Shown: positions 7,851-10,154 of the stretch, in pieces
Layout of the letters: each line of letters starts with the position of its first letter
Numbering within the stretch: position 1 is the first letter of the stretch
Assembly (NCBI GenBank): GCA_905235955.1
Contig: CAJONN010000056.1
Span: 1 to 10,154 of the forward strand
Direction: 5' to 3'
Origin: an uncultured Marinilabiliaceae bacterium
GTDB lineage: Bacteria > Bacteroidota > Bacteroidia > Bacteroidales > Marinilabiliaceae
DNA length: 10,154 nt
Notes under the pieces: generated by a model
What the model was told of the DNA's origin: nothing
Seen by the model: the letters and a program-made list of their open reading frames with translations, nothing else
Databases searched by the model: none
Position numbers and translations under genes: made by a program

Positions 7851-9686
7851 TTAGTTGAGTGTAATGCTATATATGCTAAGCTGATTCTCATCATTGTTTT
7901 CTGTACCTTTATATACACCAAGGCATAATGTAACATCTTGCCCTTTGTATTCTGATAGGTCAAAAGTAAACGAAGCATAGCCATCTGGATTGCCTTTATT
8001 GCCATCTTCATGCATGAAACTTATGCAGCCATCAGCAGCATTTTCCCATGTATTGGCTACAACGTTGGTAGGCGCAATGTGCTTCACTTGCATATTGTTG
8101 GTGATAGCAGTGAGCTTGAAGAATGTAGAGTTGGTGCTACTAAAGTTGCGGCAACGAAGCACGAGCTTGCTATGAGCATCGTCGATAGAGAATTTTGAAT
8201 AGAAATATGCCTCAGGTTCTGTTGTATTGACCGGAGTTCCGCCGCCACGAGTTTTTATAACAAAACCCTCGCCTGTAAACGGATTGGTATCTTTATGAAG
8301 TGGTACAAACGACCATCGAGCAGCTACATGATTGGTTTCGCCCCATGTCTTGTAAGCGTCTACGTAGCCGTCTCTGTTGCCATCAACATTTGATATACCA
8401 GTGAATGCATAGATATTTTGTGGCATAGTAGAGCGCACCATCTCTTGCGTAAGAGCCCAACCTTCAAGTTCTTCGTTGATAGGCGTACCTTGTAGCCAGC
8501 CCCAGTTGCCATTTTCTACAGCTACATTGTTGAATGCGATGCGACGCAATACAAATTGCTTGAAGTAGTCGCCAGTTTTTGCACGATATGTACCAATAGC
8601 AATAGCAATATCTTTGCCCACGTATGCACTTAGATCAAACACTTCGCTCGAGTAGCTACCATCGGTAAGGTCGAGGCTACGATTGTCGCCAAGCTTCACG
8701 GCTGACGGATCATCTTCGCTCAGATCAATCACTTGTACGCCCCATATAGTTGGGTCGTCGGCCGAAGTGCTATGTGTGCGACATTGTATGGTCATTATTT
8801 GGTTGTCGGCAGTAATGTGCTTTATGCCAAATGTAAATGAGTCGAAATTGTCGAGGTCAGCAGGGTTATTTCGGTCAGCATCAGAGTTGTTTATCTGCAA
8901 TGTAGTGCCTTCGTTTTGCTCCTCCCAAGCGCCATAGATGCTAAATGTAGCCAAGAAGTCGACCGACCAATCCCAGTGCGGATAGCTTTCAGCATTGCGT
9001 CCGCCACGATATTCATTATAATACCAATGGTCGCCCTCAAGAATGTCGTCGAGTATCAAATGTGGCAAAATCTGTCGGCCACCCATTATAATATCGTCAA
9101 TAGTTGCTACGCCATTTACAAATAGCGAGCTTGCCACTACTTTTACTATATTGTCATATTCGCCATATTTAAACGTGAGCGTATAGTCATCGATGGGCAA
9201 ATTTTGAATAGTAAACCTACCTTCTGCATCGGTTTCAGATTTTTGTGTTTCACTTATGCTCACCTCTACACCCTTCAGTGGTGCATTTTCATTTTTTGCA
9301 TCGAGCACAATACCAGTAATACTAGCTGCCGCATACTCCATCGATGCATTTACTGTAGCACTGTTGCCAACAAAACTTTTGGGCGTAATGGTTACACTAA
9401 TCGTCTGATAACTTTGCTTTTTGTAAGTTAGCAAATGTTTTTCTTTAGAAACTGCACTAAATGTGTAAGCGCCATTGGCATCGGTTGTAGCTGTAAGTTC
9501 AGTGCCTTCAATGTTTATAGCAACGCCACTGAGCGGATTGCTATTGCCATCAGTAACGATACCAGCTACCGAACCGACTCCAACAGATACTCCATCGTCG
9601 TCATCATCACATGCTGTAAGTGACAATATATGAGAAGCAACCAACAACAAAGTGATTACTCTCATACAAAGTTGATTGAATTTCAT
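7851..9686 (-). CDS. Multidomain surface lipoprotein: two CarboxypepD_reg-like domains plus tandem beta modules (candidate glycan-binding protein)
   Basis: Predicted 611-residue lipoprotein. The lipobox LTAC ends at Cys26 and is followed at once by five Asp and a Gly, a strong surface-export signal. Two carboxypeptidase-regulatory-like beta domains follow (about 38-118 and 121-200), each with the G-V-V-D..G...GV.I...T...GA/RFT pattern. The remainder splits into two similar modules of roughly 190-200 residues (about 205-392 and 393-611), with matching ends VFDLSAYVGKDIAIAIGTY (349-367) and TFDLSEYKGQDVTLCLGVY (574-592). Module one is rich in exposed-type aromatics (W221, Y222, Y223, Y226, W238, W240). 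Module two has an EF-hand-like loop, DGNRDGYVD, at 435-443. No catalytic motif was recognised. Its place beside GH76 suggests a surface glycan-binding protein. M1 is used because A/T-rich DNA precedes it; M8 (start 9665) gives a more typical 19-residue signal and is a real alternative. Confidence 0.87.
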   Translation of the reverse strand: MKFNQLCMRVITLLLVASHILSLTACDDDDDGVSVGVGSVAGIVTDGNSNPLSGVAINIEGTELTATTDANGAYTFSAVSKEKHLLTYKKQSYQTISVTITPKSFVGNSATVNASMEYAAASITGIVLDAKNENAPLKGVEVSISETQKSETDAEGRFTIQNLPIDDYTLTFKYGEYDNIVKVVASSLFVNGVATIDDIIMGGRQILPHLILDDILEGDHWYYNEYRGGRNAESYPHWDWSVDFLATFSIYGAWEEQNEGTTLQINNSDADRNNPADLDNFDSFTFGIKHITADNQIMTIQCRTHSTSADDPTIWGVQVIDLSEDDPSAVKLGDNRSLDLTDGSYSSEVFDLSAYVGKDIAIAIGTYRAKTGDYFKQFVLRRIAFNNVAVENGNWGWLQGTPINEELEGWALTQEMVRSTMPQNIYAFTGISNVDGNRDGYVDAYKTWGETNHVAARWSFVPLHKDTNPFTGEGFVIKTRGGGTPVNTTEPEAYFYSKFSIDDAHSKLVLRCRNFSSTNSTFFKLTAITNNMQVKHIAPTNVVANTWENAADGCISFMHEDGNKGNPDGYASFTFDLSEYKGQDVTLCLGVYKGTENNDENQLSIYSITLN

Positions 9687-9723
9687 AGTAAAAAATTTTA
9701 GTGTTAATAAACCATAATTTATA

Positions 9724-9755
9724 CAAAAATAACATCTATATGGTTACAACAACAA
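9724..9755 (-). promoter_or_regulatory. Candidate Bacteroides-type promoter of the PUL operon
   Basis: On the minus strand, TATTTTTG (9731-9724) matches the Bacteroides -7 consensus TAnnTTTG exactly. Upstream, the run TTGTTGTTG (9755-9747) offers a -33 TTG; using its first copy leaves 21 nt between the boxes and the second copy leaves 18 nt. Transcription would begin near 9715-9720, giving a leader of about 30 nt before the first gene. The surrounding DNA is A/T-rich and no competing motif of equal quality was seen between 9687 and 9880. Confidence 0.7.
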
Positions 9756-9879
9756 TTAATTTTTTAGTATCAGAAATAGCAAAAATCTTATAATCAGAAT
9801 GCAATAGATAGTATAAAATATGACATTTTTATGTTTTAAAATAGTAATTAGTCTATATTTATACATTGTTTTAGTGGAA
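9756..9879. other. A/T-rich upstream region of the PUL, possible operator repeat
   Basis: This stretch holds no open reading frame of note and is strongly A/T-rich. Upstream of the promoter the heptamer ATCAGAA (TTCTGAT on the minus strand) occurs twice in the same direction at 9769-9775 and 9793-9799, 24 nt apart. A spaced direct repeat just upstream of -33 is where a PUL activator could bind, but the match is short and could be chance. A small ACAT-TTTT-ATGT hairpin lies at 9823-9834. Confidence 0.3.
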
Positions 9880-9929
9880 TACTCAAGTTTTGCAAATAGA
9901 AATTTTCTGCAAATAAGTCCACAAATACG
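9880..9929 (-). repeat. 50-nt inverted repeat, right copy
   Basis: This is the partner of 170-219, in opposite orientation, with 41 of 50 ungapped identities. It begins, on the minus strand, with CGTATTTGTGGA and ends with TATTTGCAAAACTTGAGTA (9898-9880). It lies about 125 nt upstream of the predicted -33 box. Together with the left copy it brackets the operon. Confidence 0.65.
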
Positions 9930-9947
9930 GCTTTTTCATTAGCGAAT

Positions 9948-10082
9948 GAAAACGAGTTCCGTGCTTATTATTGAAAGGCAATTTGTTGATTACTCAAGTT
10001 TCGCAAGTAAAGTAGCCTCGAATGGGCGAAAGAAATATAACCAACAAATTGCTTCCAACAACTAGCACGGAACCCGATTTTC
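9948..10082. repeat. 135-nt imperfect palindrome with two 44-nt arms
   Basis: The left arm (9948-9991) and right arm (10039-10082) are inverted repeats, about 80% matched allowing one single-base gap in each arm. The best blocks are GTTCCGTGCT against AGCACGGAAC and GCAATTTGTTG against CAACAAATTGC. The 47-nt centre contains the motif TACTCAAGTTTCGCAAGTA near its left edge (9991-10009). Of seven substitutions between the arms, five would be G-U pairs in minus-strand RNA and one in plus-strand RNA. No clear target-site duplication flanks it and there is no transposase, so mobile-element status is unproven. It could be a non-autonomous repeat or a structured RNA, possibly the 3' end of the next gene beyond the window. 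Confidence 0.6.
9991..10009 (-). repeat. 19-nt motif, third copy
   Basis: On the minus strand this reads TACTTGCGAAACTTGAGTA. Copies differing by one to three bases end both 50-nt repeats (201-219 on plus, 9898-9880 on minus). This copy overlaps the loop edge of the palindrome rather than a 50-nt repeat, so the 19-mer is the smallest shared unit. Confidence 0.6.
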
Positions 10083-10093
10083 ACCTCGCGGTT

Positions 10094-10152
10094 GTCGCCT
10101 TTGGCACGGAGCGTTAAGAAAATTATCGTAGCGAAGCGTTAAAAACGATTTT
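10094..10152 (+). repeat. Diverged intergenic repeat, right outer copy
   Basis: It aligns with gaps to the reverse complement of 14-64. Shared elements in order are GTCGC, a TTG..CAC patch, TAA followed by AAATTATC, a GCG/TACG patch and ACGATTTT. It includes CGTAGCGAAGCG (10127-10138), a unit echoed several times in the left flank. It may continue past the window end. Confidence 0.45.
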
Positions 10153-10154
10153 CT

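Noticed and set aside
9933..9952. 8-bp hairpin TTTTCATT-AGCG-AATGAAAA as a terminator
   Set aside because: The stem is A/T-rich and no T tract follows on either strand, so it is unlikely to terminate transcription.
9948..10082. Palindrome as a MITE or insertion sequence end
   Set aside because: No target-site duplication, transposase or known terminal repeat is visible in the window; it is recorded only as a palindromic repeat.
1..10154. CRISPR array, tRNA, rRNA or defence system
   Set aside because: No regularly spaced repeats, tRNA cloverleaf, rRNA segments, nuclease, toxin or phage-type genes were seen; all long frames belong to the PUL.

Overview
The window looks like chromosomal DNA of a Bacteroidales bacterium, probably a host-gut or similar glycan-degrading species. 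The evidence is a SusC/SusD pair, lipoproteins whose lipobox cysteine is followed by acidic residues (the usual Bacteroidetes surface-export pattern), a good match to the Bacteroides promoter consensus (TAnnTTTG), A/T-rich leaders without strong Shine-Dalgarno sequences, and moderate GC content. I cannot name genus or species.

Nearly all of it is one five-gene polysaccharide utilisation locus (PUL) transcribed on the minus strand, so it reads from right to left. In transcription order: a surface lipoprotein with two carboxypeptidase-regulatory-like beta domains and a tandem pair of unassigned beta-rich modules (7851-9686); a GH76-family lipoprotein, predicted endo-alpha-1,6-mannanase (6399-7835); a SusC-type TonB-dependent outer-membrane transporter (3243-6377); its SusD-type lipoprotein partner (1150-3222); and a DUF3823 lipoprotein (285-1112). 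Gaps between genes are 15, 21, 20 and 37 nt, there is one candidate promoter (9724-9755), and a strong intrinsic terminator sits at 228-259. This looks like a complete single transcription unit.

Inferred working model: the first-gene lipoprotein, SusD and probably the DUF3823 protein bind an alpha-mannan-type glycan at the cell surface; GH76 makes endo cuts in the alpha-1,6-mannose backbone; SusC, closed by SusD, imports the oligosaccharides. No side-chain or periplasmic mannosidase (GH92, GH125 and so on) and no regulator lies in the window, so those functions would come from elsewhere in the genome.

The two ends, 1-227 and about 9880-10154, are non-coding and repeat-rich. A 50-nt repeat occurs once on each side of the operon in opposite orientation (170-219 and 9880-9929, 41 of 50 positions identical without gaps). 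A second, more diverged repeat occurs outside it on both sides, also inverted. The right flank also carries a 135-nt imperfect palindrome whose mismatches mostly become G-U pairs in a minus-strand transcript. These flanks are the least explained part of the window; the gene content itself is a recognisable, if compact, PUL.
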